Assembly: GCA_036426205.1 (NCBI GenBank)
Contig: CM071568.1
Location: 116,860,311 to 116,924,310 of the forward strand
Direction: 5' to 3'
From: Ascaphus truei
Lineage: Eukaryota; Chordata; Amphibia; Anura; Ascaphidae
Length of the DNA: 64,000 bases
Shown here: piece after piece, positions 33,966-45,954 of the stretch
Numbering within the stretch: the first letter of the stretch is position 1
Layout of the letters: each line of letters starts with the position of its first letter
Program-made: the position numbers and the translations under genes
Notes under the pieces: generated by a model
What the model was told of the DNA's origin: nothing
Seen by the model: only the letters and a program-made list of their open reading frames with translations
Databases searched by the model: none

Positions 33966-34869
33966 GCACAGTGAAAAGTACGTCGGGTCGTGTACATAAT
34001 GTGTGACGTCACACGGCAAGAGCAGCCTCGAGGCAGTTACAGAGAGTGGGGGGATACATTTGCCAGCCCGCGTCTGGGGTCGGAGGAGCGGAGGCTGATT
34101 ACTAGGAGATTTAAATCATGGTATTGTAGCCCAGTTCTAGCTTTACAGAGTCCTGTTGTATTTTCTCAGTTTCCACCAATTTTGAATATTTATTGAGATA
34201 TCGCGAAGCTAACCTACTAGCAGAATTACCAGCCAGGTATCCATCCTCCTATATGTTGCTATCTTAGCAACACTGCCAACTATATTCCTCCCTTTTACCT
34301 ATCTTACTATATTTCACAGCTTCTATAACAATACTGCTTAAATACCAATGATATCTATTACAACTAAGCTTTGAAGTTGACAAGCAGAATTGATTTGGGG
34401 GGAATATACAGTAGATATACTATTTATCTTTGTACGTCTGTCTCCAAAACTTTAAAAGACAACAGTTACTGCCATCAAGGCTGCTCAGGTTTTAGATTTT
34501 AGTTTATTTATAGTCACTTTGTATAAACCACTTTCAGCTGTTGGTCTTTGTCACAGTTTGTATTCATGTACTTTATATATGTTTATAGTACTGTCTACCT
34601 GTTAACAGTATTGTGAGCACCATTGTAAGACTCCATTATTTTAAGTATCCGCATTCAAAGTTAATTGTTATTATTATCGTTACACTGTTGTTAGGTGTGC
34701 TCTATCATAGCATCTCTTCTGTGGCTTTCCCCACCAAGTTGTTCTCATTGTAAAAGTAGGAAGTTGACTTCTAAAATGAACTTTTTTTTCCATTAGGAAA
34801 GTAGAAAATAAAGAATGTTTAATTGTAAATAAAAACTGGGGTTAAAAATAAAAAAGGCAATGGTGCTGT
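33966..34869. other. No gene seen
   Basis: Contains a full CRE-type palindrome, TGTGTGACGTCACACGG, near 34000-34016 in a modestly GC-rich patch, but no transcript evidence. Confidence 0.35.
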
Positions 34870-35073
34870 ATAATAATAATAGTTTTATTTCATGTAGCTC
34901 TTTTCTCCCAATGGGACTCAAAGTGCTTCACAATTACAGTATAGTGCACGGTAAAAGCACATAGGAATTGTTACAGACACAGTCCCTGCCCAGATGAGCT
35001 TACAATCTATGTTTTTGGTGCCTGAGGCACAGGGAGATAAAGTGACTTGCCCAAGGTCACAAGGAGAAGAGCC
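34870..35073 (-). mobile_element. CORE-SINE, head lost
   Basis: The minus strand has CCTTGTGACCTTGGGCAAGT and CTCCCTGTGCCTCAGGCACC, then GTAAGCTC, GGGCAGGGAC and an ATTATTATTA tail. It is the same family as 9637-9880, but the tRNA-like head with the Pol III boxes is missing. Confidence 0.85.
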
Positions 35074-38000
35074 ATCACACTTCGATCACTGTATATTAAA
35101 ATCTTCTGACTCCAAGGTGCGGCAAAAAATGGTACCAACTTAAAAAAAAAGTTACCCAACTGAAAGCAATGATTAGGAGTTCTCATAAATCTGGTATGTT
35201 TTTTTTCCCTTGTTTTTGCAATTGGGAGACCTTGATTCATTATCCCCCTTACAAATTATGCCCCTTCGATGTCAATTTGTATGGGTTGCAATAGGTGTAC
35301 TGCAGTTTTAGTTGTAGGAATTTATCTTTTAACACTAGGCCCCAAACAAAGATGCTAACCCCATCAGTGCCATCAGACCTAGCAATGCTTTGTGATTTGG
35401 TGCTGTCTAGCACTGAAAGGGATAAACATCATATTTGTTATTTACTTTTTATGTGTAGAGATAAGGTAAATTAATTGCGTTTCTGAACATAATGAGGTTA
35501 TTTATCAAAGTCTTCTGTCCCGGCTGCAGCACTGGAACAAAAAAAATCGCAACTTTTTTTTAATGAAAGATTAGTCTCATTAAAACTCATTTTTTTGCTT
35601 TGAATAATATGAGCCATTTTGGGCCCAGTTTTACTGCCCCCAGTGGTGGATGAATGGCCCAAGAGTTATTTTTTCTTAGGGGTCTGAAAATGCTAGCACT
35701 GACAATGATTATTTTTGCAAACACTAAATGCAATTCATTTAAGTTGCAGGAAATCGCTCATGTAAAAACAATCTTTCTGAGCATTTGGTATTGCCTCTTT
35801 AAAAGTAGGAACCTCCCTTTGATTCATCACATATAAACATGAAAGTCTTTCTTAGTCTGTCATTGAATAGTTCCCGGCAAATGAAGACAAAGTTCAACGT
35901 GCATTAAAAAAAGTATGAAAGAGGTGTTTATTTAACTTTACAGTGTACCTACCTAAGCATGTTTTCCTGAAAGGCTTATTATCCTTCTTCTTTCATTTCT
36001 CTTTAAGAATGTAGTCATCCTCAGAGGTGCCCCGCGATTAAAAAAACTTTGACTACCTTTGTACACCCAACTAGTCTATTTACTTAGGAAGTGCCATTTG
36101 TATAATTGTAATATACATTTAAACCACACAAGAGGACCTATTACCAGCTAGACCTGTTCCAGAGTGAGAAGTGGAGCTCTTTCATTACAAATGTAGTCCA
36201 CATATTTAAACAATATATTTACAAATTTACTTTACCGAGTTTTTTTTTCAGCCTGACCACATCCATTATCCTATATTATCCTCCATTTAATATTTTGGCT
36301 AAATGTTGTTGTATAATAGTTTTCATTACAAAACAAGTGTCGCTTTATAATCAGGAATCCCTTTAATATTCCTTTCCCACAATATATATATATATACTTT
36401 ATATTATAAGCCTTACACTAGCACCTAAGCAAAGCAGTATACATTATATTCTCTGTGGTATTTGTGTTTGTACTAGGATTCTGAGTTAGGATTTGGGGTC
36501 TATATTTGATTCATTGACAAAGAAGCAATGTGCCTGCTCACATTTACAGTATTGTCTCCTCTTCACGAATCCTACAAAATGACCTTTCTTGTGCATTATA
36601 TACTGGTCTTTCTGACACGATGGCTGCCAGAAATGCTATTGCCAGTAAGCCAATGAATAAGGAGAATGTTGGCACAATACTCAATGTTCTTTTTATTCAT
36701 TGTTTGGGGACATATTATGCTCGTGGAAATACTTAGATGAACTGATATGAAATTCTGCTGAACCAGTCGTTTCCCAGAGCTAAGGCCAGGGTGGTCATCT
36801 CTCAGACAATGTTAGGGGTATGCTTTAAAAAAAGCTTTCTTTATTAACCAACATTAAGATACAAGAAAAGCAGCTACATGGTTGAGTGATTTCTCTTTAT
36901 TGCAATGTATGTTGCTATCGTTGAACTTATCAGTTGCGCCTTTGCAAAATTATTTTATTTTCAACAGTGAGAAATAAAATGGGACAAACAGCACAATTGT
37001 GGCATCGATGTCTTCAGATTTTCATATGACAATGTCCCAGGGCAGATGTTGTGTAAACTCTTTCCCTGTTTGAATACTTGATTTCACTTTGTGATCTCCA
37101 CAGGAACTTTTTGAAACATGAAACAAAAATCAACGAAAGTAACATGCAGCCAAAGCCATAAATAAAACATATTAGCAACCCAAAACTTTTCAGCATTCCT
37201 TTGTTTTATCTTTTCATATATATTTGAACAGTCTGACAGGAATCGCACAATTAAACTGCTCAGGGAACTTCAGATTTTACTAACTGCTTGCAAAAAGGCC
37301 TCTGTGGGACCCCCTTTGTTATTTTAATAACAATGACAACTTAAATGGATACCACTCCTTTCTAAGACTATAAAGGAATGTATTGTTAACAGCATCTAAG
37401 AAACAGAATGAAGACGCAGTATAAAAAATGCAAAGGAAAACCACGTAGATATACTGCTAAAAGTATAGTTACAATGCAGAATCAATTTCAAGTGACATTC
37501 AAACCAACATAGTAAAAGCTTTCCAGCTAATCAATGTTTACGTTATGAGAGTATTAAAATGTAGAGACTACTTTAGATAAAACAAAGGAAATAAACAAAA
37601 CGTTAGCTTGATTTACAATATACACACTACTAGATAGTATATTATAGCTTAAAATATCATTTAAAATGAGTGTGATGATGTATTTGTAATTCTGAATAAT
37701 CAGTTCAAATGTTTATTTTAATATGTAACACCATTGAATCTCATCTGAATTTTAAGGAACAATACATTGCTGAAGTTCCTTAGTAATCTAATAAGCATTG
37801 AGCAGTGCCTTGCTGCAAAAAAGGATTTTGCGCTCAGAAACATGATAAAAAATCTATATATATTTTTATATTTATACATGCAGCCTTCAATGACTTTTAT
37901 TCAAAACAAATTACCTAAGCTGCCATTTGATTAATTCTCCCGTGATCGATCAGCAAAGATCCTGGTTCACTGGGTTCACTTAATGACCGCCTTCCAGTTT

Positions 38001-39400
38001 CAATATATCCTTCAGTCAGTGTAACTCAGCAGCTACAATGTATCCTTGTTACATTGCCTGTTACAGTTTACTGCTCAAAGAGCTGGGAGCATTTGTAACA
38101 AATTATCACTAACAGAAAAGTGTTACAAAGATCTTGCACTGCTGGGGAGGAGGGCTAAAACCTGCTATAGAAATCAAAGGATGCTCTGTATAGTAAAACT
38201 CATTAAAATGGCATTAGGAGTTGAATAATGATAATTAAAAAAAAAATGCAATGACTATTATCTAATACTACAGAATGTATTTATTTTAATATAGAAACAT
38301 ATTAAAAACAGAATATTATGAAAACCATATTAGTTGTGTTTGAATTCTATACTTTTACTTGTACTCCTGATAACTATTTTTTTTTAAATCATTATTCAGT
38401 CTCGATTAGTCTTCAAACATATTTAAAGCTAAAACATCCCCTATTAATATTATTTTCTATAATATTGCTAAGACAGTCTGATTAAAGTATTGTATTATTA
38501 ATTAAACCCATTCTTTCATTAGACGTAAGACATAATAGATAAACGTAATGAAAACTAGCAACTGATTGATCTGAAAAACAATTTATAATTATTGTGATTA
38601 TTACATGTTCTTACATTTTTAAAGCGAAGAAATACTAGTTCAGTGAATAGCAGGTACAATATTTTACAGAGACTAATTATTTCTGTCATATTTGGATATG
38701 TAAATGAAGGGCTGACTGCCCCCCCTCCCCCTGACTCATCATTTTACCTTGCTAGTGATAGTTTGTTTTTGACAGTAGAAGTAAAATAAAAGGCAAATTC
38801 AGCAAATTAAATTCAACTTCTACAGTGCAGGCCTTTCAAAAATAAGGGAACTAATATTCGTTTTGGGAACCGTTAATTAAAGTTTGCCTGCCACCAAACT
38901 AGTGCAAAATACAGTCCCAGCTTTACAAAATCACACATCTAATTAGAAGTAATGCTATTTATGTACCAGAATTGACATAAATGACCTGTACCAGGGTTAT
39001 ATCACCGATATACAGTATACTGTAGCAGCATACTGTGCATATAGTGCTATATGGGAATGTGTATACCAGTACATGTGTGAGTGTGCATGATGTATGTATC
39101 TGCATTTAGACTATGCCTGTATATTAGTGCCTTTGTGTGTATATCAGAGTCTGTGTGTATCAGTGTTTGAATGTGTGTACATCAGTGTGTCTGTGTGTAT
39201 CAGAGAGTGTTAGTGACATTTTATAGTGCAGTTTAAGAGCGATAAGTGCTGGCGTTTGGGATTCAATTCTAGCAAGAAATGGCACAGGGCACCATTAACC
39301 CTTCTTCTGCTGTGCAGAGAAAGGGTTACAATTTGTGCCTGTAAAATATTTGATCGCACTGGTAAGTCTGCTTATTATCAAGTCATCCCATACAGGGTGG
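35074..39400. other. No gene seen; mostly unique-looking AT-rich DNA
   Basis: Short open frames here have no recognisable domain. 37916-38060 matches 49408-49545. 38690-38960 looks like possible conserved non-coding sequence. (TA)n near 36384. Confidence 0.45.
37916..38060. repeat. Interspersed repeat shared with 49408-49545
   Basis: Both contain CTAAG(C/T)TGCC, a CCGTGATCGATCAGC / CTGCGATCGATCAGC block, GGGTTCACT and AATGAC. Unclassified. Confidence 0.6.
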
Positions 39401-39419
39401 CAGACAGATTTCCCAGGGC

Positions 39420-39720
39420 CCAGGACTACAGTTCTGACTGCCCCTCCCCCCCAGACCCTAATCTCCCACCTCTTGAGCCCCCTCTATTTCCCTCCTTCTT
39501 CCCATGAATTTCTCTCTCCTCCATCTCACCTCTCACTCTCTCCATTATCTACCACTCACTCAATACCCCGCCTCACATGTATTACTCTCCCCTGTGCCTC
39601 ACTCTTACTCTCTATTTTCCTCCCTCCCCTCCTCTCTCTTCTCACCCCCTCCGTCACTTTCCCCACTCAATCCCCTCCTCAGACTCATTCACTCCCCCTT
39701 CACACAATTCCCCGCACAAA
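39420..39720. repeat. CT-rich array
   Basis: Irregular pyrimidine-rich repeats similar to 24670-25645; open frames are artefacts. Confidence 0.8.
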
Positions 39721-39935
39721 ATATACCAAGAAAATCCACCGCAATGCAATAAACGTCCCACCCCCAAATACATACAAAAAAAATCCCCACCCCGCAAATA
39801 TACAGTCCCCCATCCCCTCAAATACATACAAACCCCCCAACTCCCCAATACATATACCCCCATATATACAGTATATATAAAAAATACATATAAAAAAGAC
39901 CCCCAATGCTTATAAAAAATGCCCCCAATGCTCAT
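39720..39935. repeat. Minisatellite related to 11515-11745
   Basis: Repeated CCCCAAATACATACAAAAAA-type units of 25-30 bp. Confidence 0.75.
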
Positions 39936-39956
39936 ATATATATCTTGCTCATATAT

Positions 39957-40247
39957 AGCTTCTGGCGCGTGGCGCCATGAGTGGGAGGCCCGGCGCACTA
40001 CGAAGTCAGAGGGTTGCCATGGGACAGAGAGAGGAAGAGGTCTGCAGGTGGGGAAAGCCGGGTCCAGCAGCAACTGCTCTGTCTGAGGGACTCTCCCCCA
40101 CCCCTCTACCCCCCATTTTAATATATACTGGGTTTTTTGTACCCGGCTTTCCCCACCTGCAGAGCTCTTCCTCTCTCTGTCCCATGGCAACCCTCTGACT
40201 TCATGGTGCGCCGGGCCTCCCACTCATGGCGACACGCGCCAGAAGCT
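39957..40247. repeat. Long inverted repeat, 107-bp arms
   Basis: Arm 39957-40063 and arm 40141-40247 are near-perfect reverse complements around a 77-bp loop. Both contain GGGTTGCCATGGGACAGAGA on one strand or the other. A third, diverged direct copy follows at about 40257-40400. Confidence 0.85.
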
Positions 40248-40429
40248 AGGCCAAGCTTAGCTCCGGCGCGCCGAAGTCAGAGAAGCTCATCACGCACTGA
40301 CGTCAGAGGGCCCCAGTGGGACAGAGAGAGAGGGAGGCCTGCCGGTGGGGATAACCGGGCCCGGTGGCAACTGCTTTGTCTGGCCACCGGGTGCCCCACT
40401 GCCACCAGACCCCCCCCACCGCCACCGGG

Positions 40430-41318
40430 CCTAGGACACTTGTACCAGCTGTCCCCACCTCTCAGTGGCCCTGATTACATATCATTTGCTATCTGCAATC
40501 TAATGGCCATGTGATGTTGGGTAGCCATGTTTGAAAGACATATGGGGGGTGCTGTACTAAGGTCTATTACAGATTAAAGGACTTGAATGGCATTTAACAG
40601 TGGGTTGTGCGTTAACCCACAATAAACCCTAGTGAATCTCCCCCATGGTTGCAATATTTTTGTGTTGTGTTTTTTCTCTCTGCCGTTTTGCAATTCTAAA
40701 TAATTCATACTTCAGTGGCAAGTAAAGTGTGCTTGAATATTATTATTTGTATTATTATTATTATTGGTATTATTATTTATTTGAATAAAACAATTTGCAG
40801 CTTCTCCTAATAAATGTCCCGAATGAAATCAGAACTAAATAAACTAATAACACTGATATCTTTAATACAATAACACAAGGTGACCGGTACCTTAAGCTGG
40901 TGCTGCACCCTTTTATTTTCTTTGTAATTGTATGGTAGTAGAGGATTTTTGTCACACTTTTTATCTTTTTGTTTCAAATCATTTTCTCCCTCCTTTCATT
41001 TACAATGTGGCCTCTGAATCTAGGCTATGGCGGTAAATCTTATTTGCTCCAACAGTAATAATAAACCTTGATAGACACAGGTTAAAGATAAGACTGTGCT
41101 GAGGACATTAAAAACCACTGTAAACATTCTGTAAGATTACAGCATTCCAAAACATTTTCACAATAACCTTTCCCCTCCACTCCAAAAGAACTCATTTCAT
41201 TTTACTTTGAATTGCTGATTGTGTCTACAGGGATCATGGTAACGGGCTTCGACTCTGGGCTCCCCCACTCTCAATTTATTGTTATATTTATATATATATA
41301 TATATTATTGTTTTTATA

Positions 41319-41362
<44 letters not shown>

Positions 41363-42535
41363 GTGCTGCAATGCTTTCATAAAAATAGATACATTACCTA
41401 GCATTAATCAAATAAACATATTGATGCCACTAGTTCAATTATGTTTTATATTGTACTCCACCTTTAAAGGGTAACCTTAATTATTTCATGCAAATTATCT
41501 GTTTTCTGACTAGGATTCAAACATACCCTGCAGTGACAGCATTTTTATGGCTGTGTGCACATATACCTTTTATTAGATTACAAGGAGCAAGAGGACTTTA
41601 ATATGTTTGGAACTGAATTAGAATCCAAACATCATCTGTTTAGACAACAAAGACCTATCTGATCTGAATTTTTTTTTTAATGTATCTTGCTACTGCAATA
41701 CATCTGTGGCTGTATTTCAATGGAAAAAACAGTGATGCCATTTTAAGAAGAAGGGCATAAAACATTAGTGTCATGTCAAGGTTTCCTGATTTAGATTTGT
41801 TTAATTTATCAGCAGAGTTAGGACAAGGTCAATAAATAGATCAAGGGAGGTCAAAGAAGACCTTTACATGGAAAATATGTCATTTAGTACGATACCAAAT
41901 GTAAAATTCCACAAAGCGGTGACTTCTATTAACACTTTAAATCACAAAGAATAATGCTGTATGTTATACCTTTCTATAGTTTATTTAGATGATATATTTA
42001 TATATACTGTATGGGGGTTATGATTTTTATTCACAGCACTTCGATGGATATGGAGTTCAATACTGCATCCATGATATTGTTTTAGCAAAGTTTTTGAAAT
42101 GGAAACCCACATTGCATTAACTAGGGAGTGCCATTTGTAAATATTGGATTACAAAACAGCAGAGACGGCAGGTTGTCCAAAAAAATGGGCATACTGTATG
42201 TGCAATTGATGGAATGAAGTGTCTTACTGCAGCATTAAATAATTAATCCATTCTCTGCTAGAGGGGTGCCCATGGCAGCAAAGGATAAACACAATGACAC
42301 AAAAAGGCTACAACAATATTTAGGAAACAGATGCCTACTTGCGCTCAGGTGAACAGTTCAGGCACCCGTAGATGTCAGTATAGCCAGTGAGAGCAGAGTG
42401 TGTCAGAGCAATGAAACCACTATTTGAAATCGGCGTTGGGAAGGTTTGCAATCCTTACCTCCATTAAGTCTCCGATCTGGGTCCTGCACTGATGTTCCTC
42501 CGCTGCTCTAGCGTGCGTCTGGTAGATGAGAGTGA
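40430..42535. other. No gene seen; (ATT)n and (TA)n plus unique-looking DNA
   Basis: ATT microsatellite at about 40738-40785 and alternating TA at about 41284-41358. 41590-41910 lacks repeat character and is a candidate conserved element. Confidence 0.45.
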
Positions 42536-42868
42536 ACTGGATACAGGAGAATCCGGCACCTCTGCAGTGGCAATGATCCAGGCAACTTCCGGTATGTAAT
42601 TGAAAAACTTTATTTGACGGGATACACAAAGAACCCAGGTTACACCACAGCCTCCCCCTCAACGCGTTTCACGCTATGGAACAGCGCTAGTCTTGGTGAC
42701 GTCACCAAGACTAAGCGCTGTTCCATAGCGTGAAATGCGTTGAGGGGGAGGCTGTGATGTAACCTGTGTTCTTTGTGTATACCGTCAGAATAAAGTTTTT
42801 TCAATTACATACCGGAAGTTGCTTGGATCTTTGTCGCTGCAGTGGCGCCGGATTCTCCTGTATCCAGT
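42536..42868. mobile_element. Foldback element, about 165-bp arms
   Basis: Starts ACTGGATACAGGAGAATCC and ends with its complement. The arms also share CGGTATGTAATTGAAAAACT, CTCAACGCGTTTCACGC and CATAGCGTGAAATGCGTTGA. The centre is GGTGACGTCACC. Two copies of the ACGCGTTTC unit stand head to head. Confidence 0.9.
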
Positions 42869-43022
42869 ACAACACTATTTAGTACATCTGAAGATCTATG
42901 AAGCATAATGTTGGAGATCACCAGAGGATTGTATTACTGTACATGCTTTTAATTTATCCCTCTTGCCCATGGATGGCAAAATAGAACATCTGAGGGAGAG
43001 GAGAGGAAACAATGCAGATGTT

Positions 43023-43066
43023 GCGCTATGTAATGGCGCTATATAAATAAAGACATACAATACAAT
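43023..43066 (+). mobile_element. L2 3' tail remnant
   Basis: GGCGCTATATAAATAAAGAC and ACATACAATACAAT match the tail of the L2 copy at 4182-5315 in opposite orientation. Confidence 0.65.
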
Positions 43067-43102
43067 GTGGCCACAGGCTCTGCCCACTTGCAAATGACGT
43101 GA

Positions 43103-43180
43103 CGACGTGATAACATTGACGTGGTAACCTCCAAGGGATTGGGTCTGTTCAGAGGTTACCATGCAAACGTTATCACGTCA
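43103..43180. repeat. Short inverted repeat
   Basis: GACGTGATAAC and GGTAACCTC on the left mirror GAGGTTACC and GTTATCACGTC on the right. Confidence 0.7.
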
Positions 43181-43659
43181 CAATGTTTGATGCAAAAGGG
43201 TAGAGTCTGCAGGCATCACTGGGTGGACTATTGTTTGGTCACAGTTTTTTTTATCATTGTGAGTGTATAAGCTCTACTTTTGAAATTAACCCCAGTTAAT
43301 TTTGATGTAATGAAAACAAAGAGGACAAGAAATTATTAAAGGACCATCGACGCTATGTGATTTTTCGATTATTCTGGGAAGTGTGTCGGGCCTTGAGAAG
43401 CATAAAGTACTGCAGTGAATTTCCTTTTTATATGTGTATTTTGGATATACTTACCAGAGTGTGTTTTAATTTCTTATTTTTTCTATCTGTCATATAATTT
43501 TTTTTCCCCATGTGTGGATGAATATAATACTGATATATTTAATTTTATATTTTTTTTTTTTATAGAGCTATATATATATATAGTAGATAATGAAGAACAA
43601 TAGGCACTCCGTCTGGTAAATCAATGAAGTGGGTGCAAATCCTGTATGGTATAAATAGG

Positions 43660-43841
43660 CAATACGATACCGTTTGACAAATATCAGAGGCAGCACTCCA
43701 AGTAGGTAGTGTAAAAAAAATTGTATTAATAAGACATAGTTTCCAACGTTTCGGTCCTCGTACGGGACCTCCTTTTCTTTTGACTACCTATTTGGAGTGC
43801 TGCCGCTGATATTCTGTTATTCGTCAAACGGTATCGTATTG
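43660..43841. repeat. Foldback element with CAACGTTTCGG core
   Basis: CAATACGATACCGTTTGAC on the left and its complement on the right enclose matched AGCACTCCAAGTAGG-like arms. A CAACGTTTCGGTCCTCG core lies between. Confidence 0.75.
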
Positions 43842-43864
43842 CATATATATATAATCACTGTTTC

Positions 43865-44640
43865 TAGGGGCTGGAGTGTTGTAGATAGTATGCTTTCCAG
43901 TCTACAGGGAGTTAATTTCCCCTAGAGAAGTTAGTTCAGCTGCAGCTAATCAGGCTGGACTCCTGAATCAATAGGAGAAAAAAAGGCAGGAAGTGACTAC
44001 ACAGAGAAACTGTTTTTCCCCAGAGAAGAGGGGAGAGAGGTCTTCCCAGCAAGGTGAAGCTGGATGACACAGTCCCCTAGGCTCGCTGGACATGGTCGCG
44101 GAGCCTGCTGGGACTGCCTGGTTTTGCATGCCAGAGGGAAGAATGAAGGATGCAAGTCCACGCTGAAGCAGGGATGCCCTATCCATAAAGTTGGAACTAC
44201 AGAGGAGAGATTCTCTGAACTCTCGCAGGGTCCAGAGGGAACTACTTGGAGCCCCAACAGAAACAGATAAGAGAAACACTATATTGCTGTGTGCAGAGAA
44301 TATGTATGTTTAGATACAATAGTACCTGTTTTGGGATGTTTACCAGCTTGGCTGGCAACCCAGTTAGTAAGGGCTGAAGCTGTATGTTTAGTTAGTTTTC
44401 CCTAAAGGGAATAGGTGTTATTTTTATGTTTTGTTTTGACTTAAAGGGACGGTAGGCCTGTTGGTATATGATTTAACCCTCTAAATAAACCCCCTATAGA
44501 GAAATACAATGTTTACGGCCTTATTCTGGGACTTAAAGAGACTGAAACGTGATGTGGGGAGAGGGAGAGTTGGAGATGTAGCCAAGTGCCCCTGACTATA
44601 GCCTTCTACTGGCCTCAACACTATAAGTCCTGATAGGAAC
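43865..44640 (+). mobile_element. LTR fragment related to 16157-16665
   Basis: CCTGTTTTGGGATG(T)TTACCAGCTT, GGAATAGGTGTTATTTTTATG and an AATAAAC signal near 44486 parallel the LTR of the coiled-coil element. Ends not defined. Confidence 0.55.
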
Positions 44641-44745
44641 AGGCAGTGTTGGGGTTAAACTCCTGTGCAGGGCCTATCCTGCAGTTGCAGCCTGGATGGG
44701 TACTATGTTGCCTTATCAGGGGCAGGCCTAAACCGGCAGTTGGAG

Positions 44746-45248
44746 TGTCATACCTGGGGAGGGTAATGACTGGGTAACATATATATTGTGTGATGCCTGT
44801 CAGTACCTGGACCTGCCCTGTTATGGGGCGGGGTTACAAGCCATTCTCCAAGGGTATAAAAGCTGACACTCCACCACATTGAGGTGGTTGATTATGGGAC
44901 AGTGTGATACCCCTTTCCCTATAAGAAGGTTAAGGAGATTAGGAGGGATTCTGGGGTCTGCTCCAGGGCTGGAGGACGATCATGCTGTTATGCAATAAAA
45001 CTGCCATTGGACCAACAATGGTGTGTGATTATTGAAAAGGAGTATTCCTTTGGGGACCATCCTGCATCCAGCAAAATACTCATGGGATGTGCTTCTGCAC
45101 TGTAAGAGAAAGCCTGCCCTGTTGCTGCTCCCAAACTACAACTGTGGAGCCATTAAGATCTCCTGAACCAGCAGGTGAGCTACAATACCCAGGGAAAACA
45201 GCCTTGTAGTGGCCAGATTTTCCGTGGCAGGGGGGAACAGGTGCTACA
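44746..45248 (+). mobile_element. LTR with TATA box and poly-A signal
   Basis: Starts TGTCATACCTGGGG and ends GGTGCTACA. TATAAAA at about 44865 and AATAAAA at about 44995 are in LTR order. It is followed directly by TTTGGAGGCGCTGATGAGAT, which looks like a tRNA primer-binding site beginning TGG. Confidence 0.7.
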
Positions 45249-45684
45249 TTTGGAGGCGCTGATGAGATAGAGCAACATGGGTGGTAAAGAAGGGCTGGGA
45301 AACCCTCTGAAGGAGAAGTGAATGAGGGCACTCACCATATCCAGGCCAGAGCATTCCCAGTCGGTTGCCGCATGAGAGGTGCCTGATAAGCACCATATCA
45401 CGGCCATCATTTTACCTTGTCAAGGAAGTTATGCAGATCTGAAAGGTGTCTGAACCACACTGTTTCAGTGCCGGGTCCATTCCACTTTTGAAGGCAGAGA
45501 GGTGTCTGAACCACACCGTATCATGCCAGGTGCCGCAGATGGTATGCCCATAGGGGATGGTCTTGAAAGATAGCACCCTGCATTGGACTATCTGTCGGGT
45601 GCCTTTATTGTGCTATGTGCCAGGGTTGAGGTGCCTGAACACCACCGTATCAGCCGAGGACGCGGTGCAGCACATGCCCCAGGG
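45249..45684 (+). mobile_element. Retroelement leader with repeated GGTG(C/T)CTGAAC units
   Basis: After the putative primer-binding site, GAGGTGCCTGA, AAGGTGTCTGAACCACAC, AGAGGTGTCTGAACCACACC and GAGGTGCCTGAACACCACC recur at 45376, 45441, 45497 and 45627. No gag frame follows; the internal region is cut off near a hAT end. Confidence 0.55.
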
Positions 45685-45815
45685 CAGGGGTGGGGAACCT
45701 TTTTCTGCCAAGGGCCATTTTGATATTTATAAAATCATTCGAGGGCCATCCAAAATTATCAACTTAAAAATTAGCCTGCTATATTTGGTCAAACATTTAA
45801 TGAACTCACCACTAA
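45685..45815. mobile_element. hAT terminus fragment
   Basis: CAGGGGTGGGGAACCTTTTT followed by CTGCCAAGGGCCATTTTGAT is a typical hAT left end. I found no matching right end. Confidence 0.55.
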
Positions 45816-45954
45816 TGTGATGGCTGGAACTGCTTCTCTTTGGGTGACTGACTCTTGGGTGGTGGGTGACTGACTGACTGTGGGTTGGTGTCTGTGCGCA
45901 CGCAAATGCACACGCGTGCACACACACACACACAGAAATTGGGTAGGGGTAGGG

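Noticed and set aside
40137..40514. 125-codon plus frame
   Set aside because: It lies across one arm of the inverted repeat and its diverged third copy; GC-rich repeat without a domain.
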